DNA of 9,723 nt from JBBQER01 sp052148155 (GCA_052148155.1 JBKQIY010000034.1:1-9723), one strand, 5' to 3'. Counted from the stretch's first letter, positions 1 to 7,225 are shown. The notes: generated by a model from the letters alone, not told the origin. Translations and numbers: made by a program.

Positions 1-175
1 GGGCTACGGTCATCGTCGGGCTCCGGTCGTCGCTGCCCCAAAACGGGCTACCACCGCTACGAGCGGCTCATGACGGTGAGGCTAAACACCCCACCAGCAA
101 TGCGCTCGACCGGAGCCCACCCACCCACCCAACCCGCACCCGCACACGACTCGTCGGGCTGGGGCGAAGCCCCGT

Positions 176-181
176 TAGTTT
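176..181 (+). promoter_or_regulatory. Predicted -10 element of a leaderless promoter for the amidotransferase-like gene
   Basis: TAGTTT fits the actinobacterial -10 pattern TAnnnT and ends exactly six bases before the GTG start at 188. The hexamer would occupy -12 to -7 if transcription began at the first base of the start codon. No good Shine-Dalgarno lies in front of the GTG, and an in-frame TAG at 176-178 rules out a longer reading frame. A small GGGGC/GCCCC hairpin (161-165 with 169-173) lies just upstream. No clear -35 is seen. Leaderless initiation is an inference from this geometry. Confidence 0.45.
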
Positions 182-187
182 TGGCTC

Positions 188-892
188 GTGCCACAGATCG
201 GTGTCGTCGGGGATTACGAAGCGAGCAAGCCAACCCACCTCGCAACCGACGAGGCGATCGCACACGCATCCAAGCAACATGGCTCGGCCTTTGATACGAC
301 TTGGATTTCTACCGACGAAATATCGAAGCGCGGAGTCGACGTTTTGGCGGGATTCGATGGTTTGATCATCGCTCCCGGCAGCCCCTATCGCAGCTGCGAA
401 GGCGCGCTGGCCGCGATCGAGCACGCACGCGTCCATGACATTCCGTTGCTGGGTACGTGTGGCGGTTTCCAGCATGTGGTGCTTGAGTTCGCGCGCGATG
501 TGCTCGGCTTCGAGGATGCTGCACACGCCGAGTACGACCCGTACGCGTCAAAGCTGTTCATCACCCCGCTCACATGCTCGGTGGCTGGACAGGCGATGAT
601 GGTGCAGATCAAGGCGGGCTCCCGAGCCGGACGCGCCTACGGTCAGCCGACAGCCGTCGAGCAGTACTACTGCAACTTCGGATTGAACCTCGAGTACCTC
701 GCAGACCTGGTGAACGCAGGATTGCGCGTCACGGGTACCGATCAGAACGGCGAACCCCGCATCGTCGAACTGCCAGACCGGCGCTTTTTCGTCGCGACGC
801 TATTCGTGCCCCAGACGTCCAGCACCCCGAACTCGACACATCCGTTGATCGTCGCGTTCGTCGCTGCCGCGGGCGCGCAGCCACTCCACTGA
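188..892 (+). CDS. Class I glutamine amidotransferase-like protein related to the CTP synthase C-terminal domain
   Basis: The 234-residue protein matches the free-standing GATase domain family resembling the glutaminase half of CTP synthase (annotated elsewhere as CTP synthase C-terminal region-related protein). Visible landmarks are IIAPGSPY (about 60-67), a nucleophile elbow GTCGGFQH with Cys91, the segment ARDVLGFEDAAHAEYDP (102-118), and YYCNFGLN (160-167). In CTP synthase the catalytic His-Glu pair sits in an HPE motif near the C-terminus; here the matching place reads FVPQ (206-209), so the classical triad looks incomplete. The N-terminal synthetase half is absent, so it cannot make CTP alone. 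It may bind a ligand or use another chemistry; the substrate is unknown. GTG 188 is the first start after an in-frame stop. No partner gene lies beside it in the window. Confidence 0.85.
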   Translation: MPQIGVVGDYEASKPTHLATDEAIAHASKQHGSAFDTTWISTDEISKRGVDVLAGFDGLIIAPGSPYRSCEGALAAIEHARVHDIPLLGTCGGFQHVVLEFARDVLGFEDAAHAEYDPYASKLFITPLTCSVAGQAMMVQIKAGSRAGRAYGQPTAVEQYYCNFGLNLEYLADLVNAGLRVTGTDQNGEPRIVELPDRRFFVATLFVPQTSSTPNSTHPLIVAFVAAAGAQPLH

Positions 893-1116
893 GGCGTCGC
901 GCCACGTCTGACTGAGCATCACAAATCAGCGCAACAGGGGGCCGAGGCACCATCGGCTACCAGCAAAGCGGGTACTCCGGACAGGCTCGGGGACAGCGCA
1001 GTCGGGCGGGCGGGCGTCGATGACGCATGGGTGCAAATCGGCCCTTTGTTACGAACGGATTTGGGTACACACTCGTGAGAGTCGTGCACGTGCGGAACGC
1101 TCGCGCGCTCAGCTCC

Positions 1117-1121
1117 GGAGG
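1117..1121 (+). promoter_or_regulatory. Shine-Dalgarno that fixes the start of the secreted repeat protein
   Basis: GGAGG lies four bases before the GTG at 1126. It selects this start over in-frame candidates further upstream (for example 1027) and places a basic n-region directly before the hydrophobic signal segment. Confidence 0.6.
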
Positions 1122-1125
1122 CACC

Positions 1126-2388
1126 GTGAGGAAACGGCTCGGACATCGTTCGGTTGCGAAGCGGAATCGGTTGGTCCGGACTGTGGCGGGTGTCGGGGCG
1201 TTCGCTTGTATGGTCGTCCCAGCGGTCGTGTGGGGAACACCTGCGGGGAGCGTGCCGTCGCCTGCGATTGTCGCGAGGTCGACGTCGAACAGCGAGACCA
1301 ACACCACGCTGAGCAGTGTGTCCTGTGTGACCGCGACGACGTGTTTCGCGGTCGGCGCCAGCGGTGACGTTGGGAGCGGTGACGTTGCGAACGTTGCGAC
1401 CATCGCGAACCCGTTGACTACGACGTTCGCGGGACGCTGGAACGGCAAGAGCTTCTCGATCTTGCCAACTCCGAACCCGGCTGGTGCGACGAGCCCTGTG
1501 CTGGTCGGGGTGTCGTGCACGAGCGCAACCAACTGTTTCGCTGTCGGTGACTCCGTACCCAACCTGTACACCGCGCTGGTGGAGCGATGGAACGGCAAGA
1601 CCTGGTCGATCATCCCGACTCCGAAGCCCGATGACATCACGTTGAATGCCGTCTCGTGCACCAGCGCGAACTTTTGCCTCGCGGTCGGGACCGCGGTGGA
1701 ACAGTGGAACGGCAAGACCTGGTCGGTCGTTGGGAGTCCGAGTTCTCCCGGCCAGCCCTACGAGCTCGAGGGTGTCTCATGTGCGAGCAGGTCCGACTGC
1801 GCTGCCGTCGGCTACTTCAGCTCTCCGACTGACGGCGAGTGGCTCCCGTGGTTCGAAAACTGGAACGGCAAGCGCTGGTCGAGCGTCGACATCCCCGATC
1901 CGGCCGGATCCGACCCGCAGCTGAGCGACGTCTCGTGCCCGTCCCGAACAACGTGCCTTGCGATCGGCAGCGCCGACGACAAAAGTCTCCTCAATCCGCC
2001 CGGTGTCGGCTCCGGGCCGTGGACCGCGCGTTGGAACCACAACACGTGGTCGCTTGCGAGTCCCGCCGATTTCAGCGCACGAAACGACGCGCTGGACACA
2101 CTGTCGTGTACCAGTCCAGCGAACTGCTTCGCGGTGGGCTGGTTCGACAATGCGACGACCTACAACCTCACGCCCTACCCACTGGTCGAACGCTGGAGCG
2201 GCAAGACATGGTCCGTCGTAGCCGCAGCGGCGAGTGTCTCCGGCACCGGCGGCATGTTCAACGGCGTGTCGTGCTCGACCTCGACAGACTGCCTCGCCGT
2301 GGGCGCGTCGGTGACCTTCAACGAACCTAATCAAACACCGTTAATCGAACACTGGAACGGCAAGAACTGGGCGACCGTGCCGAGCTAG
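1126..2388 (+). CDS. Exported protein of seven Cys-pair / WNGK repeats, probable beta-propeller
   Basis: The 420-residue product starts with a basic stretch (RKR...KRNRLVR) and a hydrophobic segment (about 19-36, TVAGVGAFACMVVPAVVW), then TPAG; this looks like a Sec signal peptide with cleavage near residue 37-41. The rest is seven diverged repeats of about 41-64 residues. Each has the pattern xxVSCxxxxxCxAVG, a variable loop, and (E/R)xWNGKxWS, often followed by xPTP. The Cys pairs fall at 67/73, 131/137, 178/184, 219/225, 271/277, 328/334 and 383/389, always Cys-x5-Cys, which suits a disulfide staple in each unit outside the cytoplasm. Seven units suggest a seven-bladed propeller. No membrane anchor, sorting signal or catalytic motif is visible. 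Such repeats are common in exported proteins of unknown role in soil actinobacteria; the function is unknown. Confidence 0.85.
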   Translation: MRKRLGHRSVAKRNRLVRTVAGVGAFACMVVPAVVWGTPAGSVPSPAIVARSTSNSETNTTLSSVSCVTATTCFAVGASGDVGSGDVANVATIANPLTTTFAGRWNGKSFSILPTPNPAGATSPVLVGVSCTSATNCFAVGDSVPNLYTALVERWNGKTWSIIPTPKPDDITLNAVSCTSANFCLAVGTAVEQWNGKTWSVVGSPSSPGQPYELEGVSCASRSDCAAVGYFSSPTDGEWLPWFENWNGKRWSSVDIPDPAGSDPQLSDVSCPSRTTCLAIGSADDKSLLNPPGVGSGPWTARWNHNTWSLASPADFSARNDALDTLSCTSPANCFAVGWFDNATTYNLTPYPLVERWSGKTWSVVAAAASVSGTGGMFNGVSCSTSTDCLAVGASVTFNEPNQTPLIEHWNGKNWATVPS

Positions 2389-2482
2389 TCCCGCGAGCAC
2401 GCACAACCAACCGAACGCCGCTCGAAGAGGCGCCCCAAATCGCGATGCTCGACAAGACCGAGATCACGACCCGAAAACTGAC

Positions 2483-2498
2483 GGCACCTCCACGTGCC
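2483..2498. other. Small hairpin between convergent genes
   Basis: GGCAC and GTGCC form a perfect 5-bp stem with a 6-base loop in the 194-bp gap between the converging secreted-protein and kinase genes. There is no T-tract on either side, so it is at best a weak terminator. No coding signal was found in the gap. Confidence 0.2.
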
Positions 2499-2582
2499 TT
2501 CGACCCGACGATCCGGGCCACCGATGGCGCGTCGTTCTGGGCGCGCGCTCGGCATAGTGGCCTCGGTCGACATACGGAGCCG

Positions 2583-3488
2583 TCATCTCGGGCCGGCGAC
2601 GTGATCGGCGACAGCGAGCATCTCACGCCCGATCGGCTGCAAGTCGACCTGGGTGCAGAGCAGCCCGGTCGACAGCCGCTCCACGACACCCCATTCCCAG
2701 ATCGCGGTCGCGTCAAGGCCGGTGCGCGCCCCCAACCACCGCGCCCGCTCCCACGGGTCTCCGTGAAGAAGTTCGTTGGGGTCCTCGCGCATAAGGATGC
2801 CCATGTCGTACTCGGCTTCTGCGAGCAGACCGTCCGGATCGACAAGTTTGAAACCGGCCCCAGCTTCTAGCGCGTTCCACTGATGGACGTCACCATGGAC
2901 AAGCACGGCACGTTCGTCGTCGTGCGCATCGATGCGACGTTCGGCACAGGCGACCGCGTAATCGACGGCTCGCTGCGAGCACGGGCGGTCAAGCTGTTCC
3001 CAGGCCTTCGTGATGAAGTCGATCAGCCACCGGCCCTTCTCGACGCCGGTAGGGAGATCACACTCGGGCGCCGGGCGCCAGATTCGTGCGGCCGTCGAAC
3101 AAAGAATGTCGTGCCGGCGCTCAATCGGGTAGCCGAGTTCGTGCAACGACCGGCCGAGCCGCTCGACGAGCAACGCTCCTCGGACTGCGTCGTGCCGCAG
3201 CAACCGCGCGCAGCCTTCACCATTGGTGAGGCGCAAGACCGTAATCTCATTGTTCGCGGCATCGCCCGCGCGAGGGACGAGCAACTTCAACACCGCGCGT
3301 GTGCCGTCATGAAGGGTCGCCTCGGCGACGAACGCCTCCGTCGCGTCCTCAAAGGAGCGACCGACCGTGAGACACCACTCCCGTTCCACACCGGCGACGA
3401 GCGCCGGGAGTTCGTCGAGCCAGTGCGTGGCACCGACGGCGATGGCCTTGTTGCGAACGACCGTTGGCACACCGATCACGATCGGCAC
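2583..3488 (-). CDS. APH(6)/hydroxyurea-resistance-type kinase (streptomycin 6-kinase-like)
   Basis: The 301-residue protein has the layout of the aminoglycoside/hydroxyurea kinase family, which transfers phosphate from ATP to a hydroxyl of a small molecule such as streptomycin. Visible are AVLKLL with candidate ATP-binding Lys68, NNEITVLRLTNGEGCARLL (79-97) with the partner Glu81, LLVERLG hinge (106-112), the catalytic loop HGDVHQWN (198-205, Asp200), and the metal-binding LVDPDGLL (215-222). Length is normal and all kinase motifs are intact, so it should be active. Start chosen is GTG 3488; its Shine-Dalgarno is poor (GGAG about 16 bases upstream), so an in-frame GTG six codons in is possible. 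It is divergent from the ANTAR gene. Chromosomal members often have no proven role in resistance, so a metabolic or detoxifying substrate is equally possible. Confidence 0.88.
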   Translation of the reverse strand: MPIVIGVPTVVRNKAIAVGATHWLDELPALVAGVEREWCLTVGRSFEDATEAFVAEATLHDGTRAVLKLLVPRAGDAANNEITVLRLTNGEGCARLLRHDAVRGALLVERLGRSLHELGYPIERRHDILCSTAARIWRPAPECDLPTGVEKGRWLIDFITKAWEQLDRPCSQRAVDYAVACAERRIDAHDDERAVLVHGDVHQWNALEAGAGFKLVDPDGLLAEAEYDMGILMREDPNELLHGDPWERARWLGARTGLDATAIWEWGVVERLSTGLLCTQVDLQPIGREMLAVADHVAGPR

Positions 3489-3680
3489 TCTGACATAGGA
3501 CCGGCGCTCCAGCGCGCTCTTCGCGACAGTGTGACTCCGACCTCCCGGATCGCCGCGGTCGGCCCTGCCCGGCCGGTAGTGCCCAGGTCACGCCGGGGGC
3601 CTATCGGTCGAGCACGCGAAGAGCACCTCATGCGACAAGTCGAATCGCAATCCAGTGCCCCGAAGCCGCTCCTGATCTGG

Positions 3681-3701
3681 GTACCGCACGCGGGTCGGTA
3701 C
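3681..3701. other. 6-bp inverted repeat between divergent genes
   Basis: GTACCG and CGGTAC are separated by nine bases in the 308-bp gap between the divergent kinase and ANTAR genes (3489-3796). The size suits a dimeric regulator site, but the arms are short and it lies far from both starts. Apart from the ANTAR promoter elements, nothing else convincing was seen in this gap. Confidence 0.2.
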
Positions 3702-3757
3702 AGCGGCAGGTAGCTGTCGCTCGTCGTCGCGAAACCCGCTGGTTATTTGGGCATCGG

Positions 3758-3790
3758 TTGACCATTTGCTTACCTAGCTCACGCTACGTT
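3758..3790 (+). promoter_or_regulatory. Predicted leaderless promoter of the ANTAR gene
   Basis: TACGTT (3785-3790) fits TAnnnT and ends six bases before ATG 3797, so it would lie at -12 to -7 for a transcript starting at the A of the ATG. TTGACC (3758-3763) resembles a -35, although the 21-base spacing is longer than ideal. No Shine-Dalgarno precedes the ATG, which supports a leaderless message. Confidence 0.5.
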
Positions 3791-3796
3791 CACCAT

Positions 3797-4012
3797 ATGA
3801 CCGCACAGGTCACACACTTCGACAGCCCAGCGCATGTCATCGAACAAGCTCGGCGCATCGTGGCCGCGCAGGCAAGCTGCACGCCGGTCACGGCATTTGC
3901 GAAGATGTCTTCCGTCGCCCACGCCACTGACGAGACGCTCGAAACGGTCGCCGGGCTCGTGGTTGCCGGCGAAGTTCGATTCGACGCGGAAGGCAAGCGG
4001 CTCGCACGGTGA
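3797..4012 (+). CDS. Small stand-alone ANTAR-domain protein (putative RNA-binding antiterminator)
   Basis: The 71-residue protein is almost entirely one ANTAR-like domain. Residues VIEQARRIVAAQ (14-25), AFAKMSSVAHATDETL (33-48) and VAGLVV (51-56) fit the three-helix ANTAR pattern vIeqAkGiLm...eeAFe.Lr..s..tn.kLr.vAe.vv with exact spacing from IEQA to AF to the final VA. The usual Gly after the first helix is Arg20 here. ANTAR domains bind paired hexaloop hairpins in nascent RNA and prevent termination; they usually sit behind a receiver or GAF sensor domain, which is missing here. ATG 3797 is preferred to the in-frame TTG at 3758 because the promoter geometry and the domain both fit the shorter form. 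Its RNA target is unknown, and no twin-hairpin target was recognised in the window. Remote homology read by eye, so moderate confidence. Confidence 0.65.
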   Translation: MTAQVTHFDSPAHVIEQARRIVAAQASCTPVTAFAKMSSVAHATDETLETVAGLVVAGEVRFDAEGKRLAR

Positions 4013-4069
4013 CGCTTCACTGAGACGCGGCGCAGCGTTACGCACTCGGGGAGCAGCTCCAGACCGACG

Positions 4070-4084
4070 GCCGCTGACTGCGGC
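4070..4084. other. Small GC hairpin between convergent genes
   Basis: GCCGC and GCGGC pair around the loop TGACT in the 205-bp gap where the ANTAR gene and the P-loop gene converge. It lacks a T-tract, so a terminator role is only possible. No gene is supported in the gap. Confidence 0.2.
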
Positions 4085-4217
4085 GGGTTCACGAGGCCGA
4101 CCGACGCAATACGTGCTACGACGGCGCTAGGTCGATGTTGGCGCAGGATTGGCAATTACTAGAAGATGTACGAGCCCGAACGGCGCGGTGTTCTTCGACG
4201 GTCCATAAAGCGGCGGG

Positions 4218-4883
4218 TCAGCAACAGGGAGGAACCGTTCGGACAAGAAAGGCCTCGGCCTCGCGTCTCGATCGCAGTTCGATGACCTCCAGGTGCAGTC
4301 GGTGCAGGTCCAAGGCTGCATCGAGGCGTGGACGACTGTCGCGGCGATACCGCCAGATCCATCGAAGGAAGGCGGGGTCGACTCGTTCCGGGCAGCCAGC
4401 TGCTTGCACCGCGGCTCCTCGATTGCGGAGTGATCGGCGTAACGCGCCGGCGACGCAGGTGAGCGTCGATGGCTGGAGGATGATGACGGTGTCGGCACGC
4501 TCGAAACGTACGTCGAAGGTCCCGCCGTAGTTCCCGTCCACGATCCAGCGGCCACCGGCTGTCAGCTCGCGTTGGATCCGGCGCCAGTCGTCCTTGGGTG
4601 TCTCGACCCATCCCGGCTGCCAGAAATGTTCGTCGAGGTGCACGACCGGAAGGCCGGTCCGCCGGCCAAGTTCCTCTGCAAACGTCGACTTCCCGGCGCC
4701 GCCAGGTCCGACCACAGCCACACGTTCCACAGCCGCATCATCGCGGCTCCGGGCGTCCGCGTGCGGCGGCTGGGTGACAGTCGGCGCCGCGCGGTCCTGA
4801 GCTGGCGGCGGCAGCGCTCCGCTCGAGAACGGCATTGTGTCTTGCCGGTACAGACCTACGGTACAGAGGCGCGGCACAGACAT
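4218..4883 (-). CDS. P-loop nucleotide-kinase-like protein (adenylate kinase / topology-modulation-protein type)
   Basis: The core begins VERVAVVGPGGAGKSTFAEELGRRTGLPVVHLDEHFWQPGW (52-92). It shows a Walker A motif GPGGAGKST (59-67) with Lys65, then the LDxxFWxPGW and RWIVDGNYGGTFDVRFERADTVI (112-134) segments typical of small kinase-like P-loop proteins often annotated adenylate kinase or FlaR/topology modulation protein. CPERVDPAFLRWIWRYRRDSRPRL (164-187) is the family's basic helix that would serve as a lid. The family reaction is unproven; phosphoryl transfer to a nucleotide-like substrate is expected. Start ATG 4883 has a strong Shine-Dalgarno (GGAGG nine bases upstream) and adds about 50 Pro/Ala-rich, probably disordered residues before the core. 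Codon bias in that extension is coding-like from about Met17 (4835), an alternative start; GTG 4730 would give the bare core. Confidence 0.82.
   Translation of the reverse strand: MSVPRLCTVGLYRQDTMPFSSGALPPPAQDRAAPTVTQPPHADARSRDDAAVERVAVVGPGGAGKSTFAEELGRRTGLPVVHLDEHFWQPGWVETPKDDWRRIQRELTAGGRWIVDGNYGGTFDVRFERADTVIILQPSTLTCVAGALRRSLRNRGAAVQAAGCPERVDPAFLRWIWRYRRDSRPRLDAALDLHRLHLEVIELRSRREAEAFLVRTVPPCC
4847..4867. repeat. Tandem 8-bp direct repeat inside the 5' end of the P-loop gene
   Basis: GGTACAGA occurs twice (4847-4854 and 4860-4867), 13 bases apart centre to centre, within the first codons of the P-loop gene. The spacing is close to a helical turn and would suit a repressor, but it may be chance. 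Confidence 0.25.
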
Positions 4884-4949
4884 CCGTCAACACCTCCGCG
4901 GACATTGTGGGTCGAGCACGACGCGCCGACAAGGGGTCCCGGATTCACG

Positions 4950-5038
4950 TCACACGTCGCCTCACCTGCGCATGTTCGTCGTCATGACGGGCATGACGAT
5001 CCCTGACGACAAATGATTCTTGGAGGGATTCTTGGATG
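4950..5038 (+). repeat. Dispersed 89-bp repeat, copy A
   Basis: This aligns without gaps to 7496-7584 at 69 of 89 positions (78%) by hand count. It ends in two tandem 12-mers, ATTCTTGGAGGG (5016-5027) and ATTCTTGGATGG (5028-5039), and contains a GTCGTCA / TGACGAC inverted pair around its middle. It is the only structured part of the 384-bp gene-free stretch 4884-5267 between the P-loop gene and tag; the remainder (5040-5267) shows no gene or RNA that can be supported. Nature unknown. Confidence 0.7.
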
Positions 5039-5267
5039 GGGTACCCAGACGCGTTCGGCGACCGCGAATCGGGTGGACATCGGTGTCGCGCGCGACCCGC
5101 GGCGATCACCGAACCTGCGATCCTGCTCGAGTGCCGCGAAGAAGCGTTCACTCTGTTGGTGCCGACGTCGGAGTGATGCACGGCTCCGGTACGCGACGCG
5201 GTCGGATGACCATCCGATTGCGACGGCGTCGCTCGACACGTCGCGCGCGTGACCACGAGCTTCCGGC

Positions 5268-5882
5268 TCAGGACGTGGGCACAACCGTGGTCTGTCGGAG
5301 CCGATTGCACACGACCCGAGCATGGCAGCCTTTGAGGTGGTCGTTGACCAACCCGAGCGATTGCATGGCCGCGTAGGCCGTCGTCGGTCCGACGAACCGG
5401 AATCCGAAACGGCGCAGAGCCGCAGCCAGCGCTTCGGACTCGGCCGTGACCGCCGCGAGGTCACCGAGGCGCTCGGGCAAACGCCGCCCGCGTCGGGTCG
5501 GCTCGAAGCTCCACACCAGCGCCGCGAGTGAGCCGTAGCGCTCTTGCACTTCGAGTGTCGCCCGAGCGTTCGCGATCGTCGCCTCGATCTTCCCTCGGTG
5601 ACGCACGATTCCGACGTCGCCCATCAGACGCTCGACGTCGCGCGCTCCGAACCGGGCCACGCGCTCCGGCTCGAACCCGGCGAACGCCTCGCGAAACCGC
5701 TCACGCTTGCGCAGAATCGTCAGCCACGACAAACCTGATTGAAAACCCTCGAGGCACAGCTTCTCGTACAACCGCACATCACCGGTGACGGGTCTGCCCC
5801 ATTCGTCGTCGTGATACGCAACGTTGTCAGGAGCCGAGACGCACCAACCGCAACGGCGACGCCCGTCGGTGCCACGCACCAC
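5268..5882 (-). CDS. tag: DNA-3-methyladenine glycosylase I
   Basis: Removes 3-methyladenine from alkylated DNA as the first step of base excision repair. The 204-residue protein carries every landmark of the Tag family: RCGWC (Cys11), AYHDDEWGRP (22-31, His24), LEGFQSGLSW (44-53, with Glu45 and Trp53 matching the base-recognition residues of E. coli Tag), GIVRHRGKIEATIANARA (91-108), FVGPTTAYAAMQSLGLVNDHLKGC (163-186). Cys11, His24, His182 and Cys186 match the zinc-binding set. E. coli Tag has 187 residues, so length is normal with a slightly longer N-terminus. GTG 5882 is chosen because GGGAG stands six bases upstream; a second GTG follows immediately, and GTG 5927 is a longer but weaker option. 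It lies 136 bp behind the frameshifted gene on the same strand, so cotranscription is possible. Intact and probably functional. Confidence 0.97.
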   Translation of the reverse strand: MVRGTDGRRRCGWCVSAPDNVAYHDDEWGRPVTGDVRLYEKLCLEGFQSGLSWLTILRKRERFREAFAGFEPERVARFGARDVERLMGDVGIVRHRGKIEATIANARATLEVQERYGSLAALVWSFEPTRRGRRLPERLGDLAAVTAESEALAAALRRFGFRFVGPTTAYAAMQSLGLVNDHLKGCHARVVCNRLRQTTVVPTS

Positions 5883-6018
5883 CGAGATCTCCCGCCACTC
5901 GTCTGCCACGTCGGAATTGTGACTCACCGAGACCCCAGCGAGCTGACCCGTGTCCGAAACCCCGTAAGCCGCAGCCTGCGGAGTCGGTGTCGGGGCTGCG
6001 ACGTAGCCGGGGAACGAC

Positions 6019-6901
6019 TCAGAAGAGGGATCGTTGCCGACCAAATTGTTTGCTCGCCGGCTCGGCCGCGCTGCCCGGCTCACTGACCGAGGCCTGTGAG
6101 GGGTCGTCGAGCAGCGACGCGCCCCACGCCCGAATCTGGGCGTTCCGATCGCGCATTGCGCGGTCGTGGGCACTTTGCACGCCGCCATGCGCGGCGAGCA
6201 GGACCAGGCCCGCCTTGCGGACGTCCCCGTGCGGCCATCCGACGGCCACGTTCACTACGAGCCGACGAACAGGGTCGGCGAGGACGTCGGCCGCATCAAG
6301 GAGCCCCGCCATGAGCGCGGCGCCGCCGCGACTGTCGAGCGCACGAGCACGCGTATGAACGTGACTCCATGACATGAGGTTGCGACGCACGAGGCGTTGC
6401 GCCGCAGCGGCGCGACGGCGGGAAGATCTCGCGCGGAACCACAACGGGCGCGTCGTCGTCTCCGGGGTCGTCGGGCGCGGCTTCGGTGTCGTCGGCCGAG
6501 CCGATCTCGACCTCGACCTCGACCTCGAAGACTGGAGTTCCGAACCACTCGTCGGGTACTCGCCAAAAGACATGGGCGTCGGCGGCCACGAAGGCCTGGC
6601 CGAGCAGATCGAGCTCGTCCGGGGAGACAAACCCTGCCTCTTCGATTCGCCACGCGAGCCGGCTCGCGCCGTCGCGCCAACGGCGGTCGGTGAGCAACAA
6701 CATCGCGGTGACAACCGACGTCGACGGCTCCGTCTCGTGATGCTTTTCGAGCAGAGAGATCGGGACCGTCGCGTCGGCCTCGCGGCGAAATGGTGTCCGG
6801 AGCACCAATAGCTGATGCAGGGCGTCGGCGTCGTCCGCCGACAGCAGCAGCACGAACTCGTCCTGAACAAGATCGACGTCAAAACCGCGTCGCAATCCCA
6901 C
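6019..6901 (-). pseudogene. Frameshifted gene of unknown function with HEAT-like C-terminal part
   Basis: Two overlapping frames on the same strand each look coding over only part of the locus. The upstream frame (about 6901 to 6410) reads DEFVLLLSADDADALHQLLVLRTPF, then SVVTAMLLLTDRRWRDGASRLAWR, FVAADAHVFWRVPDEWFG and an acidic EVEVEVEI/DDPGDDD linker. The downstream frame (about 6415 to 6019) reads AAAQRLVRRNLMSWSHV, MAGLLDAADVLADPVRRLVVNVAV, HGDVRKAGLVLLAAHGG and MRDRNAQIRAWGASLL, helical and HEAT-repeat-like. They join if one base is skipped in the GC-rich run near 6395-6415, so one extra base (mutation or sequencing error) explains the break. The 5' end is uncertain: GTG 6901 is only the first plausible start, and the gene may also be truncated by the remnant-rich DNA upstream. 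I do not recognise the family. Alternatively the second part could start at ATG 6376 as its own gene, but it has no Shine-Dalgarno. Confidence 0.55.
6507..6528. repeat. Short tandem repeat of a 6-mer in the acidic linker
   Basis: TCGACC is repeated three times followed by TCGA. On the coding strand it encodes alternating Glu-Val in the acidic linker of the frameshifted gene. Such a run can gain or lose whole codons by slippage, but its unit of six keeps the frame, so it is not the cause of the frameshift. Confidence 0.7.
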
Positions 6902-7030
6902 GTCGCGATTCTTGCCGATTCGCGACTGCGATGGTGGTTTTCGCAGATCGTGTTTCGCCGGCGCGTCAGTGCGCCCGACCGTTGGAGCATGAGAAGGGCG
7001 AAATCCGTTCTCTACAACAGCCTGGTGAAC

Positions 7031-7056
7031 AGCGGGAGGAAGCTCTCCCTCCCGCT
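7031..7056. other. Strong 9-bp GC hairpin
   Basis: AGCGGGAGG (7031-7039) pairs perfectly with CCTCCCGCT (7048-7056) around an 8-base loop. There is no T-tract on either side, so it is not a classical terminator, although it could block transcription in either direction. On the - strand it directly follows a sequence resembling the 3' strand of a group II intron domain V. Confidence 0.5.
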
Positions 7057-7063
7057 CTCTCAG

Positions 7064-7075
7064 AACCGTACGGTT
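7064..7075. other. 12-bp perfect palindrome
   Basis: AACCGTACGGTT is fully self-complementary. On the - strand it continues as CGTACGGTTCTGAGAG, which resembles the distal strand of a group II intron domain V, but the proximal GAGCC-GAAA part is not visible. Confidence 0.5.
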
Positions 7076-7225
7076 GCGGGAGGGACCGCCACTGCGGGCG
7101 GCCCGCGCACACGTCCGAGAGTAGGGACGAACGCGACCGACGACACGAACGCCTCGCCCGCATCGAACGGTCTGTGACTCGCAGGCGAACGATGAACGCC
7201 CCGACGATCTCCTGCTTTCACCTCC

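Noticed and set aside
2..73. Possible C-terminal tail of an upstream + strand gene ending at TGA 71-73
   Set aside because: Only about 23 codons are visible, with no recognisable motif, and other frames are equally open.
1198..1215. Lipobox at Cys28 of the secreted protein
   Set aside because: The residues before the Cys (AFA) do not fit a lipobox, and the hydrophobic segment continues past it.
2445..2870. Open frame opposite the kinase gene
   Set aside because: Antisense shadow of the APH(6)-type gene, whose motifs are unambiguous. Long opposite frames are usual in high-GC DNA.
2883..3713. 276-codon open frame on the + strand over the kinase gene
   Set aside because: No domain features. 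It is explained as the antisense of the kinase, with its tail in the divergent spacer.
4950..5040. Integron attC site
   Set aside because: No RYYYAAC/GTTRRRY core pair is present, although cassette-like gene spacing made it worth checking.
4982..5464. Open frame across the 89-bp repeat and the end of tag
   Set aside because: Arg/Ser-rich composition and overlap with tag in another frame. The repeat, not the protein, is conserved.
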